A DNA stretch of 64,000 nucleotides. It comes from CALBLZ01 sp041917855. GTDB taxonomy: Bacteria; Patescibacteriota; UBA1384; CAILIB01. The stretch spans positions 38,835 through 102,834 of the forward strand of contig JAYRWT010000044.1 of the NCBI GenBank assembly GCA_041917855.1, given 5' to 3'. A program made the translations under genes and the position numbers. Below, piece after piece: positions 25,170 through 33,832 of this stretch (positions are counted from its first letter, which is position 1; every line of letters begins with the position of its first letter). The notes below the pieces were generated by a model that did not search any database, was not told the DNA's origin, and saw only the letters and a list, made by a program, of their open reading frames with translations.

Positions 25170-25458
25170 CGGGGGACAAGAGCTACGAGAAAGGGAGGTG
25201 TAGCTCGGGGTCGGATGTGATGCTTTGCGGACCGACGTCCTGCACCTGGGGGCCTTGTACTCGGGCCTTAGCTGCGCATTACGCTATGGACGTTGATCGG
25301 AGGGCCCAATCGTGTCTAACTTAGCGTAGGTATTACCGCTGGCGGTGCATCCTTCTATCGCTTCAGGGACGAAGGTAGGGTGTTTCCACTGATTTGAGAG
25401 GTTGCAACCGGCAGATCCAGCCAGAAGAGATAGCCCGCAGGCGTACTCTCCACATGAC
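25131..25458 (-). ncRNA. Probable structured non-coding RNA of about 325 bases, family unknown
   Basis: The unit has a near-consensus promoter (25464-25492) and a strong terminator (25131-25169), with no convincing coding sequence between them. On the minus strand several helices can form: 25446-25450 with 25396-25400; 25420-25424 with 25408-25412; 25371-25375 with 25351-25355; 25342-25346 with 25335-25339; 25322-25328 with 25280-25286, enclosing a 6-bp hairpin (25306-25311 with 25295-25300); 25232-25236 with 25210-25214; and 25200-25206 with 25180-25186. The helices follow one another without clashing, as expected for a folded RNA. I could not match it to tmRNA, RNase P RNA, SRP RNA or 6S RNA by their conserved sequences. 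A 63-residue ORF inside starts too close to the promoter to be convincing. Confidence 0.65.
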
Positions 25459-25463
25459 ATAAT

Positions 25464-25492
25464 TATATACGCCATTTTCTAAGAATTGTCAA
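25464..25492 (-). promoter_or_regulatory. Strong promoter of the probable 325-base RNA
   Basis: On the minus strand perfect TTGACA (25492-25487), 17 bases, then TATATA (25469-25464). It is one of the best -35 boxes in the window. Confidence 0.8.
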
Positions 25493-25570
25493 TAATTTTG
25501 CTTAGCACACAAGTTGCTCGGTAGGGAGGCGCCGTTGGTTTCAGAACTGAAATAGGCTAGTATAAAACGT

Positions 25571-25990
25571 ATGACAGTTCTTACCATCCATACTGATGGC
25601 GGAGCGCGCGGTAACCCAGGACCAGCTGCTGTTGGCGTGCATTTTCAATTGGGCGATTGGGAGCATAAACACGGCCGTTGCATTGGTGAGGCTACAAACA
25701 ATGTTGCTGAGTACACTGCAGTTATTGATGCCTTAGCTCAAATTCAAGATTTTCGTATCGCCGGTGCACCGCAATTTGAATCGCTTCACTTTTATTTAGA
25801 TAGTGAGCTCGTTGTTAAGCAGTTGCTTGGCATTTACCGTATAAAAGAGCCTAGTTTGCAGGAGCTTGCTCAAAAGATACTCATTACCTTAAAAACCATT
25901 GCCGTTCCGTACCAGTTCACCCACGTGCGCCGTGAACAGAATAAGATTGCTGACTCGCTGGTTAACGCTGCGCTCGACGGTATTCTATAA
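25571..25990 (+). CDS. rnhA: Ribonuclease HI-type protein
   Basis: A 139-residue RNase H fold protein that cuts RNA in RNA-DNA hybrids. It starts MTVLTIHTDGGARGNPGPAA. The catalytic acids are in HTDGG, NNVAEYTAV, LDSELVV and IADSLVN, in the order D-E-D-D. It is the shorter type without the basic handle region. TATAAA at 25561-25566 ends four bases before the ATG, so the transcript is probably leaderless. It precedes ileS by eight bases. Confidence 0.92.
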   Translation: MTVLTIHTDGGARGNPGPAAVGVHFQLGDWEHKHGRCIGEATNNVAEYTAVIDALAQIQDFRIAGAPQFESLHFYLDSELVVKQLLGIYRIKEPSLQELAQKILITLKTIAVPYQFTHVRREQNKIADSLVNAALDGIL

Positions 25991-25998
25991 CTTGCCAT

Positions 25999-28890
25999 AT
26001 GTACGCTCCGCTTGAACCAAGCCCCCATTTTCCTTCTAAAGAAGAAGAGCTCCTCACCTTTTGGAAAGAGAAGGGGATTATTGCCAAGGCTCGTTCCCTA
26101 AACAGGGGGAGGGAGCGCTTTGTGTTTTACGATGGCCCACCAACCGCCAATGCTAAGCCGGCCCTGCATCACGCTGAACCTAGTTCTTTTAAAGATGCTG
26201 CCTGCCGGTACAAGGTAATGCGTGGGTTTGATGTAGTGAGGCAGCCAGGTTGGGACACTCACGGTCTACCTGTAGAGGTGCAGGTAGAAAAAGCCCTGGG
26301 GCTGAGTAGTAAAAAAGAGGTGTTGGGGCTCGTGCCTGGTGATGAGCGCGCTTCTATTGCCAAGTTTAACACTGCCTGTGCTGAAAGTGTTTGGCAGTAC
26401 ATTCAGGATTGGAATAGATTCATTGAGCGGTTAGCACGTTGGGACGACCTTAGTGATGCCTATGCCACTAACCAAGTCTCCTATGTAGAGGGGGTTTGGT
26501 CAGTCTTTAAGCAAATTTGGGACAAGGATCTAGTCTTCAAAGATTACAAGGTTGTCCCATACTGTCCGCGCTGCGGCACCGGTCTTTCTGCGGCTGAGCT
26601 TGCCATGGAGTACCAAGATGTGAAGGATGTCTCGGTATTTGTGACTTTCCCTTGGGTAGACAAACCAGCTCGCTCCTTTATAGCTTGGACAACTACACCG
26701 TGGACCCTGCCGGGTCATGTTGCCTTAGCACTAGGTCCGGACATTGAGTACGTTGTGATTGAAAAAGACGGTCGTGAATTCGTCTTGGCCAAGGAGCGCC
26801 TTGAGATTGTAGAGGGCGAGTACGTAATCGTAGAGCAAAAGCTAGGTAAAGACTTACTTGGTATTCGCTATCAACCACTATTTCAGGGTGTATTAGATTC
26901 AGCAGAGGGCGAAAAGTTTGTCACCGTACCTGCCAGTTTTGTGACCACAACAGATGGAAGCGGCATTGTGCATACTGCCTGTATGTATGGTGAGGACGAC
27001 TTTGTGCTCGGCAAAGAACTGGGCTTAGCTCGCCAGCACACGGTTGATCTAACTGGAGCCTTCCTGCCACAAGTTACGGAGTTTGCTGGAATGAATGTGC
27101 GAGACGCACTAGTGCCAATCCTTAAATCGCTCACCGAAAAAGGCAAACTCTTTAAAAAGCAGACCATTACGCACAGCTACCCACACTGCTGGCGCTGTAA
27201 AACTCCACTGATCTACTACGCAAAAGACTCTTGGTACATCCGAATGTCGGCTAAGCGTGAAGAGCTCAAAAAGAGCAACGCCGCAGTTGAATGGATTCCA
27301 TCTCATATTAAAGAAGGTCGTTTTGGTGACTTTATTCGCGAAGCTCGCGACTGGGCAGTTTCTCGCGAGCGATTTTGGGGGACTCCGCTGCCAATCTGGA
27401 AAAGTGAGAGTGGCAAGTACCTCTGCGTAGGCTCTCTCAGCGAACTCCGTGCACTAGCTAAAGACTCTAGTTTGGTAGGCGCAGACTTTGACCCACATCG
27501 TCCAAATATCGATGCCGTTGTCTTGGTTAAAGATGGTGAGGACTACCTGCCGGAACCATACGTACTTGATGTCTGGTTTGATTCTGGTGCTATGCCTTTT
27601 GCTTCTGGCCGCGTTGCAAAGGGTGAGTTCCCCGCAGATTTCATTGCAGAAGCTATCGATCAAACTCGTGGCTGGTTCTACAGCTTAATGGCGATCAGCA
27701 CCCTGCTAAAGGGTGAATCTGCATATAAGCGGGTAATCTGCATGGGGCACCTCGTAGATGCTGATGGCCGCAAAATGTCTAAATCTATCGGCAACGTGAT
27801 TGAACCAATGGGTGCGTTTGCAACGGCAGGAGCAGATGCGGTGCGCTGGTTCATCTTTACGGTAAATGCTCCGGGTGACACAAAGTCGGTCAGTATAGAA
27901 GAAGTACAGGCGTCGTTTAGGAGAATCCAGGTTCCACTCTGGAATATGCTCAACTACCTCGTTACCTATGCAAACCTTACCCAAGTAGATGTAAAAAGCC
28001 TTGATGCAACTGCTATAGCAGAGCGTACCGATCTTACAGAGCTTGATCGTTGGGCGCTTGCGCTGCAAGAGGCCAGCCTAGCAAGTACTACGGCCAGCCT
28101 AGATGCCCTAGATTTTATGCGTGCTGGTCGCGAGCTTGAAAATCACATCGTCGATCTTTCAACCTGGTACCTGCGTCGTTCACGTAAGCGTACCGATGAA
28201 GCATTCTTCCTTACACTGCACGTGCTCCTAAAGCGCGTTGCGCTAATGCTCGCCCCGCTCACGCCTTTCCTAAGTGAATCGCTTTACCAGGCACTACGCA
28301 GTGAGAATGATCCTGAGTCTGTGCATGTAACTGAGTGGCCAGCTGCTATGCCGGCTCTGCAAAATCAAAATGTACTAGCAACCATGCAGAGTTTGCGTAA
28401 TGCAGTAGAACTTGGTTTAGCAGTACGAGCTGAGCAAAAACAGAAGGTGCGTCAGCCGCTAGCGAGCGCCTACCTGCTTGGCGCTGTTGAATACAGCAGT
28501 GAGCACCTAGAGATACTTAAGGATGAGCTCAATGTAGAGCAAGTGCAAATTGTGCAGCGTATTGATCCTGGGCTTCCGGCAAAATCTGAAGGTGGGTTAA
28601 CTGTTGCACTAGACGTTACACTAACACCTGAACTACAAGAAAAGGGTGAAGCCCGCGAATTACTCCGTCAACTACAAAACCTACGAAAGCAAAGCGGTTT
28701 GCAGCCTGGTCAGATGGCGCTCCTACTCTTTGGTCCAGCGCACCATGAGTATCTCAAAGAGATCTTACAAAAGTATCCGCAGATCCTGACGGATGGTTTC
28801 TTCCAAGTTAACGACGAAACCTGGCACCAAATGGGGGATACAGATGTTTCTATTAACGGTCTGACGGTGCAGGTAAGCCTCCGTGCCTAA
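25999..28890 (+). CDS. ileS: Isoleucyl-tRNA synthetase
   Basis: A 963-residue class I synthetase. It has FYDGPPTANAKPALHHAEP near residues 43-61, GWDTHGLPVE, WTTTPWTLPGH (editing domain), the DSWYIRMS and DQTRGWFYSL segments and KMSKS (GRKMSKSIGN, about residue 592). The HIGH box reads ALHH. The C-terminal part is the anticodon-binding domain; the zinc ribbon of the longest forms is absent, although CPRCGT (about 188) and HCWRCKT (about 396) supply cysteine pairs. The stop overlaps the next gene's ATG (TAATG). Confidence 0.95.
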   Translation: MYAPLEPSPHFPSKEEELLTFWKEKGIIAKARSLNRGRERFVFYDGPPTANAKPALHHAEPSSFKDAACRYKVMRGFDVVRQPGWDTHGLPVEVQVEKALGLSSKKEVLGLVPGDERASIAKFNTACAESVWQYIQDWNRFIERLARWDDLSDAYATNQVSYVEGVWSVFKQIWDKDLVFKDYKVVPYCPRCGTGLSAAELAMEYQDVKDVSVFVTFPWVDKPARSFIAWTTTPWTLPGHVALALGPDIEYVVIEKDGREFVLAKERLEIVEGEYVIVEQKLGKDLLGIRYQPLFQGVLDSAEGEKFVTVPASFVTTTDGSGIVHTACMYGEDDFVLGKELGLARQHTVDLTGAFLPQVTEFAGMNVRDALVPILKSLTEKGKLFKKQTITHSYPHCWRCKTPLIYYAKDSWYIRMSAKREELKKSNAAVEWIPSHIKEGRFGDFIREARDWAVSRERFWGTPLPIWKSESGKYLCVGSLSELRALAKDSSLVGADFDPHRPNIDAVVLVKDGEDYLPEPYVLDVWFDSGAMPFASGRVAKGEFPADFIAEAIDQTRGWFYSLMAISTLLKGESAYKRVICMGHLVDADGRKMSKSIGNVIEPMGAFATAGADAVRWFIFTVNAPGDTKSVSIEEVQASFRRIQVPLWNMLNYLVTYANLTQVDVKSLDATAIAERTDLTELDRWALALQEASLASTTASLDALDFMRAGRELENHIVDLSTWYLRRSRKRTDEAFFLTLHVLLKRVALMLAPLTPFLSESLYQALRSENDPESVHVTEWPAAMPALQNQNVLATMQSLRNAVELGLAVRAEQKQKVRQPLASAYLLGAVEYSSEHLEILKDELNVEQVQIVQRIDPGLPAKSEGGLTVALDVTLTPELQEKGEARELLRQLQNLRKQSGLQPGQMALLLFGPAHHEYLKEILQKYPQILTDGFFQVNDETWHQMGDTDVSINGLTVQVSLRA

Positions 28891-30005
28891 TGTGGGGACG
28901 ATTTAAAACTCTTGATCCCTTACTATTTGTTCTGCCCATTATTTTTGCTGTAATCGGCGTAATTTTCATTTACGTACTTACCGTAGATACTGTTGGTACA
29001 GCACTTGCTTTACGTCAGGGTATTGCGGCTGGGCTAGGATGCATTGGCATGCTTGTATTTAGCTTTATCGACTACCGGGCGTGGCGAGCCTGGAAGCTGT
29101 GGATCTACCTGATTAGTATTGCCACACTTATTGCAGTTCTTGTTTTTGGTGAGGCGTCTTTTGGTGCGAAGAGCTGGATAAACTTTGGTTTTTACCAGTT
29201 TCAGCCTGGTGAATTTGCTAAGCTACTCCTTTTACTCGTACTACCGGCAATACTTCAGGTTAGAGCTCGAGCGGTTGGCTGGCAGCAGTTCCTACTTGCG
29301 GTTGGTGCGCTTGGGTTAGCCCTTGGGTTAGTTCTGCTACAGCCCGATCTTGGGACAACCTTAGTGCTCGCCGTGCTTGGTGTAACTGTGTTTATGACAA
29401 GCCGTACCACACGTTTGCAAAAAACAGTTGTTGGCCTTGTTGTTGCTCTTGGTGTTACTACAATCGGTCTCTCATTCATGAACGTCGGGCCTTTTGGAGG
29501 CTTGCTCAAGGAATACCAAAAGAACCGTCTGGCAAGTTTCATCTACCCTGATAGAGATCCAAGTGGTAGTGGTTACAATGTACTTCAATCAACCATCGCG
29601 GTGGGTTCGGGCGGACTAACAGGCAAGGGACTTGGCTTTGGTAGTCAGTCACAGCTAAACTTTTTACCCGTAGTACACTCAGACTTTATCTTTGCCGCTA
29701 TAGCCGAGGCCTGGGGATTGGTAGGCTCGTATATAATCATCGGGCTCTTCATTTTGCTTACATACCGGTTAATTGTGGCAGCTCGCATAGCGCACGATGA
29801 GTACGGCTCGGTACTGTGTATCGGGTTGGCTGCTATGCTACTATTTGAGCTCCTAGTTAGTGTGGGCATGAACATAAAGGTAATGCCTGTTACCGGCATC
29901 CCGCTGCCGTTTATAAGTTACGGTGGAACCGCTATGCTTACCTTCTTTTTTGCAATGGGGGTGGCTCAATCTGTTGTCATTCGCTCAAAGCGGTTGACCT
30001 TCTAA
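28890..30005 (+). CDS. SEDS-family peptidoglycan polymerase (RodA/FtsW)
   Basis: A 371-residue protein with about ten membrane helices. SEDS blocks include GAKSWINFGFYQFQPGEFAK, LQPDLGTT, GKGLGFGSQSQLNFLPVVHS with DFIFA, and GIPLPFISYGGTAM. These proteins join lipid II units into glycan strands. The short N-terminus and isolated position favour RodA, but FtsW cannot be excluded without comparison. It is translationally coupled to ileS (TAATG). Confidence 0.9.
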   Translation: MWGRFKTLDPLLFVLPIIFAVIGVIFIYVLTVDTVGTALALRQGIAAGLGCIGMLVFSFIDYRAWRAWKLWIYLISIATLIAVLVFGEASFGAKSWINFGFYQFQPGEFAKLLLLLVLPAILQVRARAVGWQQFLLAVGALGLALGLVLLQPDLGTTLVLAVLGVTVFMTSRTTRLQKTVVGLVVALGVTTIGLSFMNVGPFGGLLKEYQKNRLASFIYPDRDPSGSGYNVLQSTIAVGSGGLTGKGLGFGSQSQLNFLPVVHSDFIFAAIAEAWGLVGSYIIIGLFILLTYRLIVAARIAHDEYGSVLCIGLAAMLLFELLVSVGMNIKVMPVTGIPLPFISYGGTAMLTFFFAMGVAQSVVIRSKRLTF

Positions 30006-30054
30006 AGCTGTTCTGATAGAGTAATCCAGTACTAACCGCTAGGGGTATTTTTGT

Positions 30055-30435
30055 ATGGCAACCACAAAGAAAACCACAACCAAGAATTCAGAAGCAGCAC
30101 AAGCAACCGCCGTTATCTCTACCGGTGGCAAACAGTATGTCGTTACTAACGGCACTTGGTTGCGTGTTGAAAAATTAGAGACAGAAGTAGGCACAAAGCT
30201 TACCTTTGAGCCCCTCATGCTTACCGATGAAAAGGGTGCGCTTGTAACCGGAGGTCAGGTTACCGCTGAGGTAGTTGATCACGGTAAGGGTACAAAACTG
30301 CGTGTATTTACCTACAAGTCAAAAAAGCGTCAGCGTCGCACCATTGGTCACCGTCAGCAGTACACCACACTTAAGGTTACCGCCATTGGGGGTGCAAAAG
30401 CAGCAAAGGCAGCTAAAGTTGAAAGCGCCGACTAA
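30055..30435 (+). CDS. rplU: 50S ribosomal protein L21 with N- and C-terminal extensions
   Basis: A 126-residue protein. The core begins AVISTGGKQYVVTNGTWLRVE and continues with VTAEVVDHGKGTKLRVFTYK and KKRQRRTIGHRQQYTTLKV, the L21 signature. About 18 extra residues (MATTKKTTTKNSEAAQAT) precede the core and an Ala/Lys tail follows. No rpmA (L27) gene, the usual partner, is found after it; secE follows instead. Confidence 0.93.
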   Translation: MATTKKTTTKNSEAAQATAVISTGGKQYVVTNGTWLRVEKLETEVGTKLTFEPLMLTDEKGALVTGGQVTAEVVDHGKGTKLRVFTYKSKKRQRRTIGHRQQYTTLKVTAIGGAKAAKAAKVESAD

Positions 30436-30440
30436 TTCTT

Positions 30441-30623
30441 ATGAACCGCATCATTTCCTACATTAGGGGAGTTGCAACTGAGCTGCGTAAAGTGCAGTGG
30501 CCAACTGCTAAAACAGTGGTTCGTTACTTTGTAAGCGTAGTGCTCGGCATCGCTTTTGCGGCAGCACTTGTCGCTTTACTAGATGTTATCTTTAACCGAG
30601 TTCTGGTTTTCCTCATTAAGTAA
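30441..30623 (+). CDS. secE: Preprotein translocase subunit SecE
   Basis: A 60-residue protein with an amphipathic N-terminal helix (YIRGVATELRKVQWPTAKTV) carrying the SecE signature, then one membrane helix (VVLGIAFAAALVALLDVIF). It clamps SecY in the Sec channel. It directly precedes nusG, the usual order, and is the short Gram-positive-like form. Confidence 0.93.
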   Translation: MNRIISYIRGVATELRKVQWPTAKTVVRYFVSVVLGIAFAAALVALLDVIFNRVLVFLIK

Positions 30624-30627
30624 TCGT

Positions 30628-31200
30628 ATGCCAGAAGAAACACAGCTCCTTCGCCGCTCCAGCGGTAAACAGTCAGGTGAACGCAACTGGTACATTATAC
30701 ACACCTATGCCGGGTATGAGGATCAGGTTGCTCAAAACCTGCTACAACGTATTGAGTCACTCGATATGAAAGACAAGGTATTCGATGTGCTTGTACCAAC
30801 CGAAAAGGCAATCGAGATTAAAAACGGTAAGCGTCGCACAATCGAAAAAAAGATCTTCCCAGGGTACGTTATGGTAGATATGATCGTTACCGACGAATCT
30901 TGGTACATTGTACGCAACACCCCAAACGTTACCGGATTCTTAGGCTTTGGCGTTCGTCCTTCACCTGTTCCTCAGACCGAGGTTGACGCTATCAAAAAGC
31001 GTATGGGTCAGGATGAGCCTAAGTATAAGATTGAACTTTCTAAGGGTGACCTAGTTGAAATTACCGATGGCGCCCTCAAAGGCTTTCAGGCAAAGGTTGA
31101 AGACGTTGATTCAGAAAAAGGCAAGGTTAAGGTATTTGTTTCGATGTTTGGCCGTGAAACTCCCGTTACACTTGATTATCTTCAGTTAAAGCTCGTCTAA
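30628..31200 (+). CDS. nusG: Transcription termination/antitermination factor NusG
   Basis: A 190-residue protein with the start at ATG 30628. The NGN domain begins RNWYIIHTYAGYEDQVAQNL and has KKIFPGYVMVDM and TPNVTGFLG. The KOW domain has GDLVEITDGALKGFQAKVED. It binds RNA polymerase and increases processivity. It lies four bases after secE and one base before rplK. Confidence 0.95.
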   Translation: MPEETQLLRRSSGKQSGERNWYIIHTYAGYEDQVAQNLLQRIESLDMKDKVFDVLVPTEKAIEIKNGKRRTIEKKIFPGYVMVDMIVTDESWYIVRNTPNVTGFLGFGVRPSPVPQTEVDAIKKRMGQDEPKYKIELSKGDLVEITDGALKGFQAKVEDVDSEKGKVKVFVSMFGRETPVTLDYLQLKLV

Positions 31201-31201
31201 G

Positions 31202-31636
31202 ATGGCAAAAAGCACAAAACCAATTAAGACTATTATCAAGCTGCAAGTCCCAGCTGGTAAGGCAAATCCTGCTCCTCCAGTAGGTACTGCTCTTGGTCCC
31301 CAGGGCGTAAACATTATGGAGTTCTGCACCAAGTTCAACGAGGCTACTCGTGAAATGGGCAACACAATTATTCCAGCACATATCACAATCTACGAAGACC
31401 GAACCTTTGACTTTATACTCAAGCAGCCGCCTGCTTCCGTGCTTATCAAGGAAACTCTTGGCCTAGCTACTGCCTCTAGCAATGCAAAAAAAACTAAAGT
31501 GGGTAAGCTCACTCAGGAGCAGCTAACAAAGATTGCAGAACGAAAGTTCCCAGATCTTTCAGCCCGCGATATGGATGCCGCTAAGCTTGTAATTGCCGGC
31601 ACTGCCCGTTCCATGGGTGTAGAAGTAGAAAAGTAG
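31202..31636 (+). CDS. rplK: 50S ribosomal protein L11
   Basis: A 144-residue protein. It has IKLQVPAGKANPAPPVGTAL, GPQGVNIMEFCTKFNEATRE and the C-terminal ARDMDAAKLVIAGTARSMGV, all standard L11 blocks. It sits in the conserved secE-nusG-rplK order, but the usual next gene, rplA, is about 16 kb away at 47449. A terminator follows at once. Confidence 0.96.
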   Translation: MAKSTKPIKTIIKLQVPAGKANPAPPVGTALGPQGVNIMEFCTKFNEATREMGNTIIPAHITIYEDRTFDFILKQPPASVLIKETLGLATASSNAKKTKVGKLTQEQLTKIAERKFPDLSARDMDAAKLVIAGTARSMGVEVEK

Positions 31637-31650
31637 ATAATTTTCTACAC

Positions 31651-31679
31651 AAAAAAGCTCCGAAGTTCGGAGCTTTTTT
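31651..31679 (+). terminator. Terminator after rplK
   Basis: A 14-base arm pair (31651-31664 with 31666-31679) of type AAAAAAGCTCCGAA/TTCGGAGCTTTTTT; the centre forms the loop. It would work on both strands. Confidence 0.9.
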
Positions 31680-31699
31680 GGTTGCTTGCTACAATACAA

Positions 31700-31798
31700 A
31701 AGACCCTTATATCTATCTACCGAACCGACCGGCACAGGGCCGGACCGATCCAAAGGAGGGGCAAAGATCGTTGGCCAGTAGATAGATATAAAGGTCTT
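31700..31798 (+). repeat. 99-base hairpin with a 21-bp stem upstream of mfd
   Basis: The arm at 31700-31720 pairs with 31778-31798 at 20 of 21 positions (one C/A mismatch). The 57-base loop holds a smaller CCGGC/GCCGG hairpin and AAAGGAGGGG. A -10-like TACAAT (31690-31695) lies just before it, so the hairpin may be the 5' end of a transcript. The element has no T tract. No ORF inside is convincing. Confidence 0.75.
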
Positions 31799-31886
31799 AA
31801 ACGTTCAACACATTTGTTCTATCAAATCAGGTTAAAACTGTCAATACTTTCTGATTTGCACAAATTATGCAAAGGTATGAAAGAGT

Positions 31887-33791
31887 ATGATAACACCTCA
31901 CTACGCCGATCTTGTTAGAATGCTCCGCACGGGCGGATACCGCGAAGCCACCGACATTATCCAGTCGGGGGATATGCTCGTGCAGGGTGACATAATCACC
32001 CTTTGGCCTGCTGCTGCTGTGCAACCAATTCGCTTACATTACTTTGGCGATGACCTCGAGCGTTGGGATGTTCGACTTGCGGACGGTAGTTGGCAGCAGC
32101 AGACGGCGGAACTGCCAGAGATAGTGCCTAATGCCCTAGAGACTGAGCACGGTAAGATCTATCCTGGTGAGTATGTAGTGCATCCATTTCACGGCGTTGG
32201 CATCTTTCAGAGCATTATTACCCAAGATAGTGTAGACGGTGCTGCTGTTACCTATATAGCGCTAGAGTATGCAGGCAACGATCGCTTGCTAGTACCTCAC
32301 GATAGGCAGGCTGAGCTAATGCCATATATAGGAAGCCGTCAACCACGACTTACTAGGCTCTATTCAAAAGCCTGGCAGAATACTAAGGAGCGCGTGCAGC
32401 GTGACCTCATTCGTGTTGCTAGAGGCTTGCTTAAAATTTATGCGGCACGCCAGCTACATGCACGCCAGCCTTACGCATTAGATACTGATATTGTAGATCG
32501 CCTGGCCGATAATGCTGGGTTTGATTTAACAGACGATCAGGCAAGAGCCGTTAAAGAAATTACCCATGATTTGACCATAGGAGAGCAGCCAATGGACCGC
32601 CTGCTTTGCGGAGATGTTGGTTTTGGTAAAACCGAGGTTGCCCTGCGAGCTGCGGCACTGGTCGTTGCTTCAGGAAAACAGGTTGCCTTTATTGCTCCCA
32701 CCACGGTGCTGGCCGAACAACACTTTAGTATGCTTAGCAACCGCTTCGTTGATTTACCGGTCAAGATTGCCCATATGAGCCGGTTGACCAAATCAACCGA
32801 TGCGCAGACCCTCAAGGCTGTGACGGAAGGCGCGGTTGACATTTTAGTCGGCACTCACCGGGTGCTTGGGGGAGATATTCAGTGGAAGAATCTTGGATTA
32901 TTGATTATTGATGAAGAACAAAAGTTCGGTGTCTCACAAAAGGAGCACCTCAAGAATCTGCGGCCAGTTATTGATGTGCTTTCACTCTCCGCAACTCCTA
33001 TCCCGCGCACACTTTCCATGAGTCTTTCAGGCCTACGTGGCTTGAGTATACTCAGAACTCCACCTCACGGTCGCCTACCTATTACTACTTTAGTAGAGGA
33101 GTATAGCAATGGATTACTGCAGCAAGCCTTGCAGACTGAGCTAGAGCGCGGCGGCACTGTCTATGTAGTGCATAATCGTGTGCAGAGCTTGCCGCTTGTT
33201 CGCGACAGAGTAGAGCAGCTATTGGCTCAACTAAAGTTGGATGTTCCCGTAGCTATGGCACACGGCCAAATGGGAGAGGTAGAGCTAGCGCGAGCAGTAT
33301 CTGGATTTATGCAGGGGAAAGTGAGGGTACTGGTGGCGTCTAGCATTGTTGAGCATGGTTTGGATAGTCCTCTGGCTAATACGCTGGTTGTCTTGCATAG
33401 TGAGAGGTTTGGCTTGTCTGATCTGTATCAGCTGCGTGGACGTGTTGGGCGGCGATCAACTCAAGCATACGCTTACTTTATGCTTGGCGGCGTGCTCCAC
33501 GAGCCCTACACCATTCTAGATGAGCAAGGGAATGAGATCAGCGGTATCAGTCTGAGTAAAACCGCCAGAATGCGTCTGAATGCCTTACAAGAGGCAGATC
33601 AGTTAGGTAGTGGTTGGAGTATTGCAGTACGAGACCTGGAGATTAGAGGTGGTGGCAATGTGCTCGGTAATGAGCAGCACGGAAATATGGAGGCCATAGG
33701 ACTACTTCTGTATGGACAGCTCTTACAAGAAGAAATTGGTCGCCAGGCTAAGCTGGCAGGTATTACTCTCTTCCAACGTTCCGCAACGTAG
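31887..33791 (+). CDS. mfd: Short Mfd-type transcription-repair coupling factor
   Basis: A 634-residue SF2 DNA translocase, against about 1150 for typical Mfd. It begins near the end of the UvrB-like module (LRTGGYREATDIIQSGDMLV). Next is the CarD-like RNA-polymerase-interacting domain (GEYVVHPFHGVGIFQS, about residues 93-155). The helicase core has LLCGDVGFGKTEVALRAA, IIDEEQKFGVSQKEHL (DEEQ box), SLSATPIPRTL, SSIVEHGLD and YQLRGRVGRR. The C-terminal TRG motif region is present (RDLEIRGGGNVLGNEQHGN), but the final regulatory domain is missing. It probably still removes stalled RNA polymerase; UvrA recruitment would be lost. Confidence 0.88.
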   Translation: MITPHYADLVRMLRTGGYREATDIIQSGDMLVQGDIITLWPAAAVQPIRLHYFGDDLERWDVRLADGSWQQQTAELPEIVPNALETEHGKIYPGEYVVHPFHGVGIFQSIITQDSVDGAAVTYIALEYAGNDRLLVPHDRQAELMPYIGSRQPRLTRLYSKAWQNTKERVQRDLIRVARGLLKIYAARQLHARQPYALDTDIVDRLADNAGFDLTDDQARAVKEITHDLTIGEQPMDRLLCGDVGFGKTEVALRAAALVVASGKQVAFIAPTTVLAEQHFSMLSNRFVDLPVKIAHMSRLTKSTDAQTLKAVTEGAVDILVGTHRVLGGDIQWKNLGLLIIDEEQKFGVSQKEHLKNLRPVIDVLSLSATPIPRTLSMSLSGLRGLSILRTPPHGRLPITTLVEEYSNGLLQQALQTELERGGTVYVVHNRVQSLPLVRDRVEQLLAQLKLDVPVAMAHGQMGEVELARAVSGFMQGKVRVLVASSIVEHGLDSPLANTLVVLHSERFGLSDLYQLRGRVGRRSTQAYAYFMLGGVLHEPYTILDEQGNEISGISLSKTARMRLNALQEADQLGSGWSIAVRDLEIRGGGNVLGNEQHGNMEAIGLLLYGQLLQEEIGRQAKLAGITLFQRSAT

Positions 33792-33832
33792 AATAGGTTT
33801 TCGCTTACCCTGCGTCAGCGTATTGTTGGGGC

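Noticed and set aside
25131..25458. tmRNA or RNase P RNA identity for the 325-base RNA
   Set aside because: No tRNA-like 3' end with CCA or tag-peptide frame and no clear GAGGAAAGTC-type P4 core was found; a diverged form cannot be fully excluded.
25284..25475. 63-residue minus-strand ORF within the probable RNA
   Set aside because: It starts on the -10 to +1 region of the promoter, has no ribosome binding site or basic N-terminus, and its Cys-rich sequence fits folded RNA better than a protein.
31682..31918. 78-residue ORF across the 99-base hairpin
   Set aside because: It covers an inverted repeat, has Arg/Lys-rich unspecific composition and overlaps the mfd start.
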